NCBI GenBank assembly: GCA_017309115.1
Contig: JAFLEF010000009.1
Coordinates: forward strand, 62,001-126,000
Origin: Verrucomicrobiota bacterium
Lineage (GTDB): Bacteria > Verrucomicrobiota > Verrucomicrobiia > Limisphaerales > UBA9464
Direction: 5' to 3'
Length of the DNA stretch: 64,000 bases
Under the pieces are notes generated by a model. It did not search any database, had not been told where the DNA came from, and saw only the letters and a program-made list of their open reading frames with translations. Positions 52,301 through 60,837 of the stretch are shown here, one piece after another. A program made the position numbers and the translations under genes. Each line of letters starts with the position of its first letter. Position 1 is the first letter of the stretch.

Positions 52301-55271
52301 TGGTCTCTTCGTAGGTGGCCCGGATGCGGGCATCGGTCAGCGGACCGTCGTTGAAGAAGGCCCGGTGCACTCGGTCGGAAAAGAGCATCTGAAATTCCCG
52401 ACCGCGTTTTAGGGCGTTGAACAGCCGTTGAATCTCGGTGGTTCCCCACGGTGGCGAGAGGGTGGAGAGCTGATTGTTGATCGTGTTGAAGCTGGTGGTG
52501 TGTCCGTTGGGCTGTCCAAAGGACCACTCGGCATCCCAGACATAAAAGCGCCAAAGTCCGTCCGGTGTGGCTTCGCTGGCAGCGCGCCAGTTGTTGTGCG
52601 GCCAGTCGTCGGCATCGACGTAGATGTTGGGCAGCAGGTAGTCGACGAAGTTGGTAAGGTCCATTCGTCGGGCAAACTCCAGGTGATTGGCCTGATTGGT
52701 GGCGGGACGGGTCTGGGCGAGGTTCAACAGGGCGTTCCAGGAGGATCCGTCGCCTTCGCGCACCTCGCCCATTTGCGCGACGATGTCCCAGGCTTCGCCG
52801 CCGCCGTGGTAAGCGCGGAGGAAGTCGACATCGATACGTTCGGTGGGGTTGTAGTAGCCCCGATACACGCCATTGAGAAATAGGTGAACAAAGGTTCCGT
52901 GGCTGGCGGGTTGGCCCAGATTGGAGCTGAGTTGCCGGACGACTTCGTCCTTCAGGAAGGGATTGGAATGATCGTTCATGCCCGCCCGCAGCACGACGGT
53001 GTCAAAGGACTCAACCGTAGTGTTGGGGAAGAGGCGGTGATTGAGCCGTCCCTGTCCGTACTCGCCCCGGAAATAGAGTCGGAACGAGTACTTGCTCTCG
53101 GGCAGCGAACTGACGCGGTAGTTGTAGAGACCCCGGATATAATCTCCGCCCTGAAGTCGCAGTCCGGCGTTCACCTGGAAATGGTCAGTGCCGTCCGGAT
53201 CGAAGTACTCCACCGAGACGGGGCGCTCCCAGGCGGGTCCCCGTTTGGTGGTGTTGCGCGGATTGGACTCCATGATGCCGTTGCGACCGAACAAATGGTT
53301 GGTGGCGGTGACCAGGGAGAGGGCCGGGAGGGAACGTCGGGAAGTGGGTAGGCCGTAGAGGTAGGTGTGCGTTCGGACGGGCGAAGGAAGCTGATTCGGA
53401 GCCACGGCGGCAGCCCGAATGACCCGGCTGGCACTGATCTGGATGGGACCCGAATACACGAACCCTTCCGGGGCCACTGGCGGGCTTCCGTTGGTGGTGT
53501 AGCGAATCACGGCGCCCGGGGTTTCGCAGGCGAGACTCAGGTGAAACGGGGAATCGTAATAGCCCCGTTCGACGCTGAACCGTACCGCAGCGGTTTGGTT
53601 GGTGATGGTGCTGGTGCCGTTGGGCTGCCGCGGAGTCGGTACGGCGAAGTAGCGCCAGGGAGCGGTGGGCTCGGAAGTTCGGCCGAAGGAGAAGTCGGCG
53701 CCCTGGGTTCCGAATTCCACTTCATCCTGGATGGGTCGGGGCAGTTCCGGGCCGAGCAGACGCAACCGATCGCCATTCGAGTTAAGTTTGAAATGAGTGT
53801 GCCATTCCCGGCGGGGTCCGGTGCCCGCCCGGTCCTTGCCGCTGGCCCAGACGAGCAGTAATCCATTCGCCGGAATCTCCACGGACGGGAAGACCCATTC
53901 GTCTTCGGCATCGGCGCCATCGGTCAGCGCCCAGCCCGCCAGATTGACGCTGCCGGGTCCTTGGTTCCACAGCTCAATCCAGTCTTCCGGGTCTTCGTCC
54001 TCGTCCTTCAGGCCGGCCTGATTGTCGGTCAGGATTTCCTGGATGACCACCCGGGGGAGCACCCGGTTGGGATCCACTTGGTAGGTCCAGGAACTGGCGT
54101 TGAACGGATGGGGCTCCGGTTCGTCGGAGGTGATGCCGTGGTTGGCTGACCAGGAGAGAGTAGCGGTGCCGGCGGTCGCAGGAGTGGAGAAGCGGAAGGT
54201 GTAGGGCCCGGCGCCCAGGCCGCTGACGGATACCGCTGGTTGCCCGTTTAGCAGGAGATCTGTTGCGTCGAGTCCCACCACCGGTCGGCTGAACTGAAGG
54301 CGAACTTCGCCGAGTTGCCGCAGAGTTGAGCTGGGTGTGGGCTGACGGTTCACGACCGTGGGGCCGCCCGGATCGAGGAGTTCGTAGGCCCAGGCGGCGC
54401 CCGGTGAAGTGTGGGCAAAGGGGACCGGCGGAGTCTCCAGATCACGAATGCCATGCAGCACTCCCCAGCCGACCGACACCAGTCCGTAGGTCGGCCGAGG
54501 GAAAGTGAACGTATACACCGCACCTTGTCCGGTGACCGAAGCGGCGGGAACCCCGTTGATCAGGAAATGTTCGGCCGTTACGCCCACCACGGGTTCGCTG
54601 AAAGTGACTTTAATCTGGGTCAGGTTGGTCACCAGTCCCGGCGGTGGCGCGACGGAGGCCACTACTGGTGGGGAGGGGGTGAGATCGCGTCCCACCAACT
54701 CGGCATCGAACACCAAGTCGCTGCTGGCCAGGGACACATTCAGGACGGCAATGGCCAGCACGTTCTCGCCCGCCACCAAGAGCGAGGCGGCCGAGGGAAG
54801 GGGATAGTCTTGGAAACCGACGGGCTCGGGAGCGTTGACCGTGGCGAAGGAATTGAAGGCCGGATCGGTCCCGCCAAAACTGTAGGTCGCCACCCGCTGG
54901 CCATTTAGGTAGGCCACGAATCCGTCGTCACAGATCACCCGCAGTTCCAGGTCCGAAACCTTGGTCGGGTCCGTGATTTGGAAACGCCGGCGGAGAAAGA
55001 GGGTCGAGTAGTTCCCGGACATGTCGGTGAGCTCGGTTCCCGACAATCCCGCCTCGCCGTAGTAGAAGGTGGCCGGTTCCTCCGGCCAGGCGGCGTCCAC
55101 GAAGTCGCGTCGTGTCCACCCCGCGCTGGTCCCTGGCGATGGATCCTGTCGGCCCCGGAAAACTCTCCAGTCCGCTCCGGACGGCACAAAGGCCACTTCC
55201 TGAGCGGTCAGAAAGCTGCTGGTCTGCCAAATCAACGCCAGCGCAGCCAGAATACGGCAAGGGGTTAACAC
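49383..55271 (-). CDS. Giant secreted protein with six lamin-tail domains and a CotH domain
   Basis: 1962 residues from GTG 55271, which gives a signal peptide (RILAALALIWQTSSFLTA). The open frame continues to 56507 but overlaps the convergent PLP gene and shows no homology. Domains in order (approximate residues): ligand-binding-like beta region 30-170; two Ig-like Big_5 units to 400; lamin-tail domain 1 at 408 (ILTDNQAGLKDE); chitobiase-type C-terminal-like domain at 565; CotH kinase-like domain 680-900 (FLKDEVVRQL, DADDWPHNNW, WDAEWSFG); lamin-tail domains 2-6 near 1122, 1280, 1417, 1550 and 1697 (WIELRN, WIELHNPG, WLEVHNPQ, WLELYNPSG); calcium-binding DLDGDGMPD near 1835. Likely secreted or surface scaffold in PVC bacteria; CotH suggests protein phosphorylation. 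Confidence 0.88.
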   Translation of the reverse strand: MLTPCRILAALALIWQTSSFLTAQEVAFVPSGADWRVFRGRQDPSPGTSAGWTRRDFVDAAWPEEPATFYYGEAGLSGTELTDMSGNYSTLFLRRRFQITDPTKVSDLELRVICDDGFVAYLNGQRVATYSFGGTDPAFNSFATVNAPEPVGFQDYPLPSAASLLVAGENVLAIAVLNVSLASSDLVFDAELVGRDLTPSPPVVASVAPPPGLVTNLTQIKVTFSEPVVGVTAEHFLINGVPAASVTGQGAVYTFTFPRPTYGLVSVGWGVLHGIRDLETPPVPFAHTSPGAAWAYELLDPGGPTVVNRQPTPSSTLRQLGEVRLQFSRPVVGLDATDLLLNGQPAVSVSGLGAGPYTFRFSTPATAGTATLSWSANHGITSDEPEPHPFNASSWTYQVDPNRVLPRVVIQEILTDNQAGLKDEDEDPEDWIELWNQGPGSVNLAGWALTDGADAEDEWVFPSVEIPANGLLLVWASGKDRAGTGPRREWHTHFKLNSNGDRLRLLGPELPRPIQDEVEFGTQGADFSFGRTSEPTAPWRYFAVPTPRQPNGTSTITNQTAAVRFSVERGYYDSPFHLSLACETPGAVIRYTTNGSPPVAPEGFVYSGPIQISASRVIRAAAVAPNQLPSPVRTHTYLYGLPTSRRSLPALSLVTATNHLFGRNGIMESNPRNTTKRGPAWERPVSVEYFDPDGTDHFQVNAGLRLQGGDYIRGLYNYRVSSLPESKYSFRLYFRGEYGQGRLNHRLFPNTTVESFDTVVLRAGMNDHSNPFLKDEVVRQLSSNLGQPASHGTFVHLFLNGVYRGYYNPTERIDVDFLRAYHGGGEAWDIVAQMGEVREGDGSSWNALLNLAQTRPATNQANHLEFARRMDLTNFVDYLLPNIYVDADDWPHNNWRAASEATPDGLWRFYVWDAEWSFGQPNGHTTSFNTINNQLSTLSPPWGTTEIQRLFNALKRGREFQMLFSDRVHRAFFNDGPLTDARIRATYEETKVRLNTARTISGFANSTINSWINGRRRFVLSHLFTAGFNRSTNAPGLSPFGGAVPSGYSLVLTNVSGAIFYTVDGKDPREAFTEAVSPTARQYVTPIIVTQPFVLKARSREGTTNWSALTEAAFTVVQGGPALRFSELMYNPPGGDAFEFIELVNVSGVPVDLSGFSLDGVNFRFPAPTPLLAAGSRIVLANADDPGAFGIRYPQTTVSGYFTGSLNNGGETISLLDRDGQLIESVTYSDQDGWPTSADGGGRSLERIELEGDPDALASWRASPAVGGNPGQASSAPMLPLVRLNELSAQTAPEPDWIELRNAGATLANVSNWSLTDDPAQPRKFVFPNGTQIPAGGYLVVNCQPGAGGLRADFGLDAAGEQVVLFDTLTNVVDAVSFGSQAAGLALGRLGENRNWVLTEPSPGLANQVVPTAGAEGVRLNEFLADSDAGDDWIELHNPGTLPAALAGGQLVTSNAVFRISGPAFIGAGGFAVLKADENPGPDHVDFKLPAAGGKIEWRDAAGVTVDRVDYGLQTPSASLGRIPDGTGPWTALPGNQSPGASNYFAPLGTTLRLSELMAINQGASLAPDGLPADWLEVHNPQTNALSLAGMTVDIDQFSSPTLAAGLQVPAAGRLVLWATERTLPAGVPNLGRSLPDRGAVISLQGLDGRLLDRLRYGSQLINQSVGRPETNDVWGLLATPSPGNANGALASLGEVVSVRLNEWLVSVTNGFEWLELYNPSGQPVDLGGSFLTDDPSISGIGHYAFAPLTLIPVQGFLRLYASGDAEEGPDHLNFRLDRWGETLRLSSPLRTLIDQVNYPIQVPGVSEGRLPDGSSRIVALPDPTPLAPNGGLTTDLDGDGMPDVWEFAFGLNPDSAADASLDPDQDGFSNAEEYQTGTSPNDATSRLWAEAEMNAGITVRFTAQTDRTYSILYLDELTSEGVWKKLSDIPAGPIRAISVNDPEPPASPSGRWYRVVTPQRP

Positions 55272-55364
55272 AGTCGTAAAGTCTGCCCATTTGGTCGCGC
55301 AGGTCAAAACCGGACGCGTCCCGGACCTGACAACGGGGCGAATCGAACCCACGCTGGGTGGAAC

Positions 55365-56630
55365 GTGTCGGTCTTCAAACATCGATTGGGTCATCCTCCC
55401 GAGGTGGTGCGTTCCTGGCGGACGCGGGCGCGGGCGGCGCTGCGTGCTGGCGCGCACTCCCCGTTTTATGTGTTCGCGGCGAATCCGCTGGTCCAGCGAT
55501 TGGCCGACTTCGAGGGGTTGCCCCAGCACTGTCCGTGGCGCTGGTGGCTGTCGGCCAAAACCCAGCCGCTTCCGGCGCTGTGGCGGTGGTGGCGGTCCCG
55601 CGGTGGTATTGAAGTGGTCAGCGAGTTCGAGTTTCGGGGTGCCGTTGCGGCCGGTTATGGGGCGGATCAGATCCTGGTGAATGGTCCGGCCAAGCAGCGT
55701 TGGCTGCCGGCCTTCGATCTCCCGAATGGCCGGGTCAATTTCGATTCGCCCCGGGAAATGGCCGCCCTTTTGACCCAAGCCCGGCAACAACGATGGCGGG
55801 TGGGCTTGCGAGTGCGGACTCCCGGCGAGGTGGATGCCGAACATCCGGAGTGGTCCAATCAGTTCGGATTCGAACCCGACGAGATCGCTCCGGCCCTGCG
55901 CCAGCTGGCCCGTCAGGGACTGGTCGCCGAGACCGTGCACTTCCACCTGCGGACGAATCTTCCGGATGCTCAAATCCTCGAGAGCGCCCTGAATTCCGTG
56001 GTGGTGTTGTGCCGGCAGACCGGTTGGGCTCCCCGCTACCTCGACGTCGGCGGCGGCCTGCCTCCGGCCCATACGGCCGACCACGGCGGAAACCGCTTCG
56101 ACCGCAGGTTCTCGCGGGCCGCCTATGCCCGGGCCCTGAACCGAGCCGCCCGGGCTTTGCCGTCGGTCGAGGAAGTCTGGCTGGAACACGGCCGGTCCGT
56201 GAGCGCCGGGGCGGGGGTGCTGGTGGTCCAGGTCTTGGACGTCAAGGAGCGCCAGGGCCGGCGGTTGCTGATCTGCGATGGGGGCCGGACCCTCAACGCG
56301 TTGGTGTCCGTTTGGGAGGAGCATGAGTTGCTGGTGTTGGAGCCCCGCCGGGGACGTCGGGTGCCGACGGCTGTTCATGGACCCACGTGCATGGCGTTCG
56401 ATTGCCTGGGTCGACGGTTGCTTCCCGCCTCGGTTCGTCCGGGTGACCATCTGCTCTGGTTTGAAGCCGGGGCGTATCATCTGCCGTGGGAAACCCGTTT
56501 TTCCCACGGATTGGCGGAGGTCTGGTGGGACGACGAGTCTGGACTCCAGCGGGTCCGGGCAGCGGAAACCTTCGAACGGTTTGCCTCGGCCTGGGAGGAT
56601 CCCGGACCGAAGGCGGAAAGGAAACGGTGA
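55365..56630 (+). CDS. Fold-III PLP-dependent decarboxylase (LysA/ornithine decarboxylase-like)
   Basis: 421 residues. It has all hallmarks of fold-type III decarboxylases: PLP-lysine region WWLSAKTQPLPALW, VVSEFEFRGAVAAGYGADQILVNGPAK, HFHLRTN, the glycine loop LDVGGGLPPAH, EHGRSVSAGAG, and the active-site cysteine in GPTCMAFDCLGR with GDHLLWFEAGAYHLPWETRFSHG. So it should be active. Sequence signs do not separate diaminopimelate decarboxylase from ornithine/arginine or carboxynorspermidine type; residues of the specificity helix differ from textbook LysA. It is divergent from the giant gene, with only 93 bases between their chosen starts, and is followed by the GreA/B-like gene. Confidence 0.88.
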   Translation: MSVFKHRLGHPPEVVRSWRTRARAALRAGAHSPFYVFAANPLVQRLADFEGLPQHCPWRWWLSAKTQPLPALWRWWRSRGGIEVVSEFEFRGAVAAGYGADQILVNGPAKQRWLPAFDLPNGRVNFDSPREMAALLTQARQQRWRVGLRVRTPGEVDAEHPEWSNQFGFEPDEIAPALRQLARQGLVAETVHFHLRTNLPDAQILESALNSVVVLCRQTGWAPRYLDVGGGLPPAHTADHGGNRFDRRFSRAAYARALNRAARALPSVEEVWLEHGRSVSAGAGVLVVQVLDVKERQGRRLLICDGGRTLNALVSVWEEHELLVLEPRRGRRVPTAVHGPTCMAFDCLGRRLLPASVRPGDHLLWFEAGAYHLPWETRFSHGLAEVWWDDESGLQRVRAAETFERFASAWEDPGPKAERKR

Positions 56631-56675
56631 ATCCGGTTTGAACTCCCCGCGCCTTTTGTCCGAGCGTCTGCGCCC

Positions 56676-57152
56676 GTGAGCTTGGCAAAATCAGCAGTGG
56701 TGGCGGCGATCCTGGATCAGTTGACCGCGGAAGCGGAGTTGTACGACCGGGCGGCCCGGGCGGCGCATGCCGAGGCCACCGACGAACAAAGCAAGGCGGA
56801 GAACAAATACGACACCCGGGGTCTGGAGGCGTCGTATCTGGCCCGGGGCCAGTCGCGTCAGGCGGCGGAAGTGGGTCAGGCTCTGGTCCAGTTCCGGGCG
56901 TTGCCGCTGGGGGAGTCCGCTTCCGTGGAGGTGGGGGCGTTGGTGCAGTTGACCGCGGGCCGGGACGTGACGTGGTACTTTCTGGGGCCTCGGGCCGGCG
57001 GGCTCGAAGTTACGGTCGAGGGTCAGGAAATCACTGTGATCACTCCGCAATCACCCTTAGGAAGTCAGTTGCTGGGACGTCGGGAAGGAGATCGGATTTC
57101 GCTGAATTTGGGAGGTAAGAAGCGGGAGTGTCGGATTGCTAAAGTCTGCTAG
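56676..57152 (+). CDS. GreA/GreB-like transcription elongation factor homologue
   Basis: 158 residues starting at GTG 56676. The N-terminal helix pair (AILDQLTAEAELYDRAARAAHAEA) is short and only partly coiled-coil; the C-terminal half is the GreA/B FKBP-like domain with SVEVGALVQLTAG, WYFLGPRAGG and the conserved SPLGSQLLGRREGDRISL. True GreA has about 158 residues too, but the acidic coiled-coil tip is not obvious. It may bind the RNA polymerase secondary channel as an anti-pausing or alternative factor, or be a GreAB-like regulator. It lies 45 bases after the PLP gene and its stop is five bases from that of the convergent small ORF. Confidence 0.82.
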   Translation: MSLAKSAVVAAILDQLTAEAELYDRAARAAHAEATDEQSKAENKYDTRGLEASYLARGQSRQAAEVGQALVQFRALPLGESASVEVGALVQLTAGRDVTWYFLGPRAGGLEVTVEGQEITVITPQSPLGSQLLGRREGDRISLNLGGKKRECRIAKVC

Positions 57153-57157
57153 CCCAA

Positions 57158-57334
57158 TCAGGGCTTTGCCGCGACCGGCTTCGATGGTCGGGTCACTTTC
57201 TTGGTGGGAGGTGCCGAAGGTGAGTCCTGCCATGGTTGCCAAGCAACTCGGCTACCCACCGTGCAGGTATATTTTGCTTCGAGTTCCAGGAGGTCCTGGA
57301 ACGTGAGCGGCTTTCGGCGACGACGAGCCTTCAT
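57158..57334 (-). CDS. Small ORF (58 residues) coupled to a GNAT gene
   Basis: The ATG at 57334 overlaps the stop of the GNAT gene in ATGA, so translational coupling is likely. The product is basic at the start (MKARRRRKPLTFQDLLELEAKY) and again toward the end, which is Pro/Lys-rich (PPTKKVTRPSKPVAAKP). No known domain is seen. It could be an antitoxin-like or accessory partner of the acetyltransferase, or a regulator. An open frame upstream of the ATG exists but is only the shadow of the GNAT gene. Unknown function. Confidence 0.5.
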   Translation of the reverse strand: MKARRRRKPLTFQDLLELEAKYTCTVGSRVAWQPWQDSPSAPPTKKVTRPSKPVAAKP

Positions 57335-58011
57335 TCCGAGCGGAGTTTGGACTGTTGGGGTTGCGTCGGCAACACCTGTTCCAGCTTCTGCGTCAGTTTT
57401 GAAAGTTGTTTCGTCGATACGTCTGTTCGGAACGAACTGAAACGGCTTTTGGGAAGAAAAAATCGATCCCCGAACCGATCCCGACCGAAAGCCTTCTCGT
57501 AAAATCGCACTGAGTTTTTCGTGGTTTCTCCCCAAACAGAACTAGCCTTGATCGCAGTTGCGACTCCGACGATGAAGTCGAGGAGAGCGATGCCAATCCC
57601 CGAGATCTTCCCTTGTACTGCTGGGTGTGTCGCCAGGAAATCGACAACGAGGCTATTGGCCCAAGTACGTCGAAAAAACGCGATCCCGAGGATCTTTGTG
57701 GGTGAGTCCCAGTCGGGCTGGATCTGGCACATCATTCCGACTTCGACCCTGGGATCTTGGCGGATTCGAGCTAGGAGATCAGGCGTGGATTCGACTACCA
57801 GCGACTGGTCCCGATAGTACTTCCATCTCTTGTGGGCCAAGTGGCCAAACTCAGCCGAATCCGCAGACTGAGTTGGCCCCAACGAATCTTGTTTCCAATC
57901 CTCAAACGACAAGTCGTCGTTTTTGCCGACAAACTGACACTTCCCCTTAAGGAAAGTGCCAGCCTGTTCGAGCAAGACTGACTTTGGAGGATTGGAAGGG
58001 GCTAGACGCAA
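57331..58011 (-). CDS. GNAT-like acetyltransferase
   Basis: 226 residues from TTG 58011, directly after the Gfo/Idh stop; the start is uncertain because no ATG lies in the first 90 codons. The second half has a GNAT-type pattern: VGMMCQIQPDWDSPTKILGIAFF, VVDFLATHPAVQGKISGIGIALLDFIV (motif A-like helix with GIG), and WGETTKNSVRFYEKAFG, the C-terminal strand with the typical N-S-x-x-F-Y ending. The acceptor is unknown. Base composition of parts of this stretch is about 48-57% GC, lower than the neighbours, and codon use is atypical, so it may be acquired. It is coupled to a 58-residue ORF. Confidence 0.7.
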   Translation of the reverse strand: MRLAPSNPPKSVLLEQAGTFLKGKCQFVGKNDDLSFEDWKQDSLGPTQSADSAEFGHLAHKRWKYYRDQSLVVESTPDLLARIRQDPRVEVGMMCQIQPDWDSPTKILGIAFFRRTWANSLVVDFLATHPAVQGKISGIGIALLDFIVGVATAIKASSVWGETTKNSVRFYEKAFGRDRFGDRFFLPKSRFSSFRTDVSTKQLSKLTQKLEQVLPTQPQQSKLRSE

Positions 58012-58014
58012 TCG

Positions 58015-59178
58015 TCACGCCTCCAACTTGGTCCAAGCGGCATTGGCCTTGGAAGAAGCCACCACGGCCTCAATGAAGGCCATGCCTCGCACGCCGTCGC
58101 TGATCTTCGGGAAGTCCAGCGCCAGATCGTCCTTGGCCAGCTTGCGACCTTCCAGACGGGCGCGAACGGCCGAGGCGAAGTTGCGGTAGATGTTCGCAAA
58201 CGCCTCCAAATAGCCCTCCGGATGGGCCGGCGGCGTCCGGCCGGCAGCCTTGGCGGCGGCGCCGAGGTATCCGTTGGCAGTGCGGTAAACCTGCATCGGC
58301 TGATCCGGCCATTTGAGCAGCAGCGTGTTGGGTTCGCGCTGATGCCATTCCAGGCCGCCCAATTCACCGTACACCCGGAGGTTCAGATTGTTTTCCTCGC
58401 CCACGGAGATTTGCGAGGCATGGAGAACACCTTTGGCGCCGCCCTTGAAGCGGAGCAGGACGTTGCCGTCGTCATCCAGTTTGCGGCCTTTCACGAACGC
58501 GGTCAGGTCGGCAGCGAGTTCGCTGATTTGCAGGCCGGTGACGTATTCCGCGAGGTTTTCGGCGTGAGTGCCGATGTCACCGATGCAGCCGGCGGCGCCG
58601 CTGCGCTTGGGATCGGTCCGCCAGGCGGCTTGTTTTTGTCCCGACGCTTCAATTCGGGTGGCGAGCCAGCCCTGGGGATACTCCACGACCACCTTGCGGA
58701 TCTTGCCCAGCTTGCCGCTGTGGACGAGGTCCCGGGCTTCCTTGATCAGCGGATAACCGGTGTAGTTGTGGGTCAGGCCGTAGAGCAGACCCGACTTCTT
58801 GACCAGAGCCTGAAGTTCCTTGGCTTCGGCGAGATCGAAGGTGGCGGGTTTGTCGCTCAGCACATGGAAGCCGGACTCCAGGGCGAGCTTGGCCGGCGGG
58901 AAATGCATGTGGTTGGGCGTAACGATGGCGATGAAGTCCATCCGGTCCCCTTCGGGCAGGGCGGCTTCGGAGCGAATCATTTCCTCGTAGCTGCCGTAGC
59001 AGCGGCCCGGGGGAAGGTAGAGGTCGCCGCCGGAGGCTTTGGATTTCTCGGGGTCTGAAGAGAACGCGCCGCAGACGAGTTCGATCTGCCCGTCCATGTT
59101 GGCGGCGATGCGGTGAACGGCGCCGATGAAGGCTCCGCGTCCGCCGCCGACCATGCCGTAACGAATTTTTCTGCTCAT
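58015..59178 (-). CDS. Gfo/Idh/MocA family oxidoreductase
   Basis: 387 residues. N-terminal NAD(P)-binding domain with [17 protein letters not shown] (GGGRG), then [11 protein letters not shown] and [14 protein letters not shown], the family's EKP-like motif (here DKPAT), a hallmark with Lys and Pro. The C-terminal beta-sheet domain has [18 protein letters not shown] and [18 protein letters not shown]. Substrates are sugars, inositols and their derivatives; the specific one is unknown. PVC genomes carry many such genes. It starts at an ATG at 59178 with a 144-base divergent spacer before panD. Confidence 0.92.
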   Translation of the reverse strand: MSRKIRYGMVGGGRGAFIGAVHRIAANMDGQIELVCGAFSSDPEKSKASGGDLYLPPGRCYGSYEEMIRSEAALPEGDRMDFIAIVTPNHMHFPPAKLALESGFHVLSDKPATFDLAEAKELQALVKKSGLLYGLTHNYTGYPLIKEARDLVHSGKLGKIRKVVVEYPQGWLATRIEASGQKQAAWRTDPKRSGAAGCIGDIGTHAENLAEYVTGLQISELAADLTAFVKGRKLDDDGNVLLRFKGGAKGVLHASQISVGEENNLNLRVYGELGGLEWHQREPNTLLLKWPDQPMQVYRTANGYLGAAAKAAGRTPPAHPEGYLEAFANIYRNFASAVRARLEGRKLAKDDLALDFPKISDGVRGMAFIEAVVASSKANAAWTKLEA

Positions 59179-59322
59179 GATATGCGTGAAGTGGTTTGAA
59201 ACCGGGTGTTGAGTGCGGTGACCTGCGGCTTATAGTGGAGGGGCAATTTACGGGTCAACGAACGACTTGATCGCTGCGGTGGTTCCCACTGGCGAATCGG
59301 CGTCGCCCGTGAGCTGTTCTCC

Positions 59323-59685
59323 ATGCTGGTTCATCTCCTGAAATCGAAAATCCACCGTGCCACCGTCACTGCTGCCAGTGTCGATTACGAAGGCAGCCTG
59401 ACCCTCGCCGAGGACCTCATCGAAGAGGCTCGGATGCACCCCTACGAGCGCATTTTGTGCAGCAACATGGCCAATGGCGCCCGCTGGGAAACGTACGTCA
59501 TCAAGGGTCCGCGCGGCTCCGGGGCGGTCGAATTGAACGGGGCGGTGGCTCATTTGGGTAAGCCGGGCGACCGGGTCACCATCATGTCGTTCACGGAGGT
59601 GGACTCGGCCCAGGCGGCGGATCACCATCCCACGGTCATCGTCCTGGGAGCCGGTAATCAGATCGTCAATCGGCGCGGCCTCTGA
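59323..59685 (+). CDS. panD: Aspartate 1-decarboxylase
   Basis: PanD makes beta-alanine for pantothenate synthesis. It is a self-cleaving pyruvoyl enzyme; the cleavage site Gly24-Ser25 lies in DYEGSLTL, and the neighbouring residues KIHRATVT and Y58-like RVTIMSF are conserved. 120 residues from ATG 59323, near the usual 126. Position of the cleaved serine at residue 25 supports this start. It is 71 bases before lpxD. PanB is at 15379 on the other strand, so the pathway genes are scattered; panC and panE were not found here. Confidence 0.95.
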   Translation: MLVHLLKSKIHRATVTAASVDYEGSLTLAEDLIEEARMHPYERILCSNMANGARWETYVIKGPRGSGAVELNGAVAHLGKPGDRVTIMSFTEVDSAQAADHHPTVIVLGAGNQIVNRRGL

Positions 59686-59756
59686 CGTTCCCCATTTCGG
59701 AAGCTGGCATTTTCCAAAGGGCTTGCGAGGCTGCCGACCGTCAATCTGATAGTGCC

Positions 59757-60791
59757 ATGCCGACATTCACTGCCGCGCAACTCGCCGAAAAACTCGGAGG
59801 CCAGGTGGTGGGGGATCCCCACCTCGAGTTGTCCGGGTTCGCTCCGGCCGATTCCGCCAAATCCGGCGACCTGACGTTCGCCGAGAACGAAAGCTATTTC
59901 GCCCGGGCCGAAAACAGTGCCGCCTCGGCGGTGCTGGTGGCTGGCGACTATGGCTTGGCGACCCGTAAGACTCAGATTCGGGTGCCCAACGCCCGTACTG
60001 CGTTTGCCCAAGTGTTGCCGATGTTCTTTCCGGAACCGGCCTTTCCGCCCGGACAGCATCCCTCGGCCGTGATTGCGGCTTCGGCGATCGTGGATCCTTC
60101 CGCGCACATCGGTCCCGGGTGCGTCGTTGGCGAACGGGCTCGGTTGGGTCCTGGGGTGGTGTTGCAGGCGCAGGACTTCGTGGGAGATGATTGCGTGCTC
60201 GGGGAGAATGTCCGGTTGTTTCCCCAGGTCACCCTTTACCCGCGGTCCATCCTGGGTCGCCGGGTGCGGGTTCATTCCGGGACGGTGATTGGGGCGGACG
60301 GCTTCGGCTACGTCATGGACCAAGGACAGCACCGCAAGGTTCCCCAGGTCGGCCAGGTGATTTTGCACGACGACGTGGAGATCGGCGCCAATGTCACGGT
60401 GGATCGGGCGGCGCTCGGCGCTACCGTGATCGGCAAAGGCACCAAAATCGACAACCTCGTCCAAATCGCCCACAACGTGAACATTGGGGAGCACTGCATT
60501 GTGGTCGCTCAAGTGGGCATCGCCGGCAGTACGAAGATCGGCAGTTACACCACCATCGCGGGTCAGGTCGGTATCGCCGGGCATCTGCGCATCGGGGATC
60601 GGGTAACCATTGCCGCCCAGTCCGGGGTGATGAATCACATTCCTGAGGGACAGAAGTGGATGGGTACCCCGGCGCATCCGGATCGGGTGATGAAGCGTCA
60701 GTGGCTCGCGGCGGAACGGTTGCCGGAACTTCTGCGTCGGGTGGGCGAACTGGAGAAGCAACTTGCCGAGTTGAAGAATCCCGCCGCCTGA
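59757..60791 (+). CDS. lpxD: UDP-3-O-acylglucosamine N-acyltransferase
   Basis: LpxD adds the second acyl chain in lipid A synthesis; its presence indicates an LPS-type outer membrane. 344 residues. The N-terminal domain (FTAAQLAEKLGGQVVGDPHLEL, DLTFAENESYF) is followed by a left-handed beta-helix of hexapeptide repeats, including IGPGCVVGERARLG, the NADGFGY-like active-site segment (VIGADGFGYVMDQ), IGKGTKIDNLVQIAHNVNIGEHCIV with its catalytic histidine, and GVMNHIPEG. The C-terminal helix ends LPELLRRVGELEKQLAEL. Other lpx genes were not seen. Confidence 0.96.
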   Translation: MPTFTAAQLAEKLGGQVVGDPHLELSGFAPADSAKSGDLTFAENESYFARAENSAASAVLVAGDYGLATRKTQIRVPNARTAFAQVLPMFFPEPAFPPGQHPSAVIAASAIVDPSAHIGPGCVVGERARLGPGVVLQAQDFVGDDCVLGENVRLFPQVTLYPRSILGRRVRVHSGTVIGADGFGYVMDQGQHRKVPQVGQVILHDDVEIGANVTVDRAALGATVIGKGTKIDNLVQIAHNVNIGEHCIVVAQVGIAGSTKIGSYTTIAGQVGIAGHLRIGDRVTIAAQSGVMNHIPEGQKWMGTPAHPDRVMKRQWLAAERLPELLRRVGELEKQLAELKNPAA

Positions 60792-60837
60792 GTTGGCTGT
60801 TGGTCCTGGTGTTTCGTCGTCTTCCTCCGCTACTCCC

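Noticed and set aside
55272..56507. N-terminal extension of the giant lamin-tail/CotH frame, open for about 412 codons
   Set aside because: It is antisense to the clear PLP decarboxylase gene and has no domain or signal peptide; the GTG at 55271 gives a good signal peptide.
57335..57535. N-terminal extension of the 58-codon ORF (total 125 codons)
   Set aside because: It is in a shifted frame over the GNAT gene; the ATGA-coupled ATG at 57334 is the likely start.
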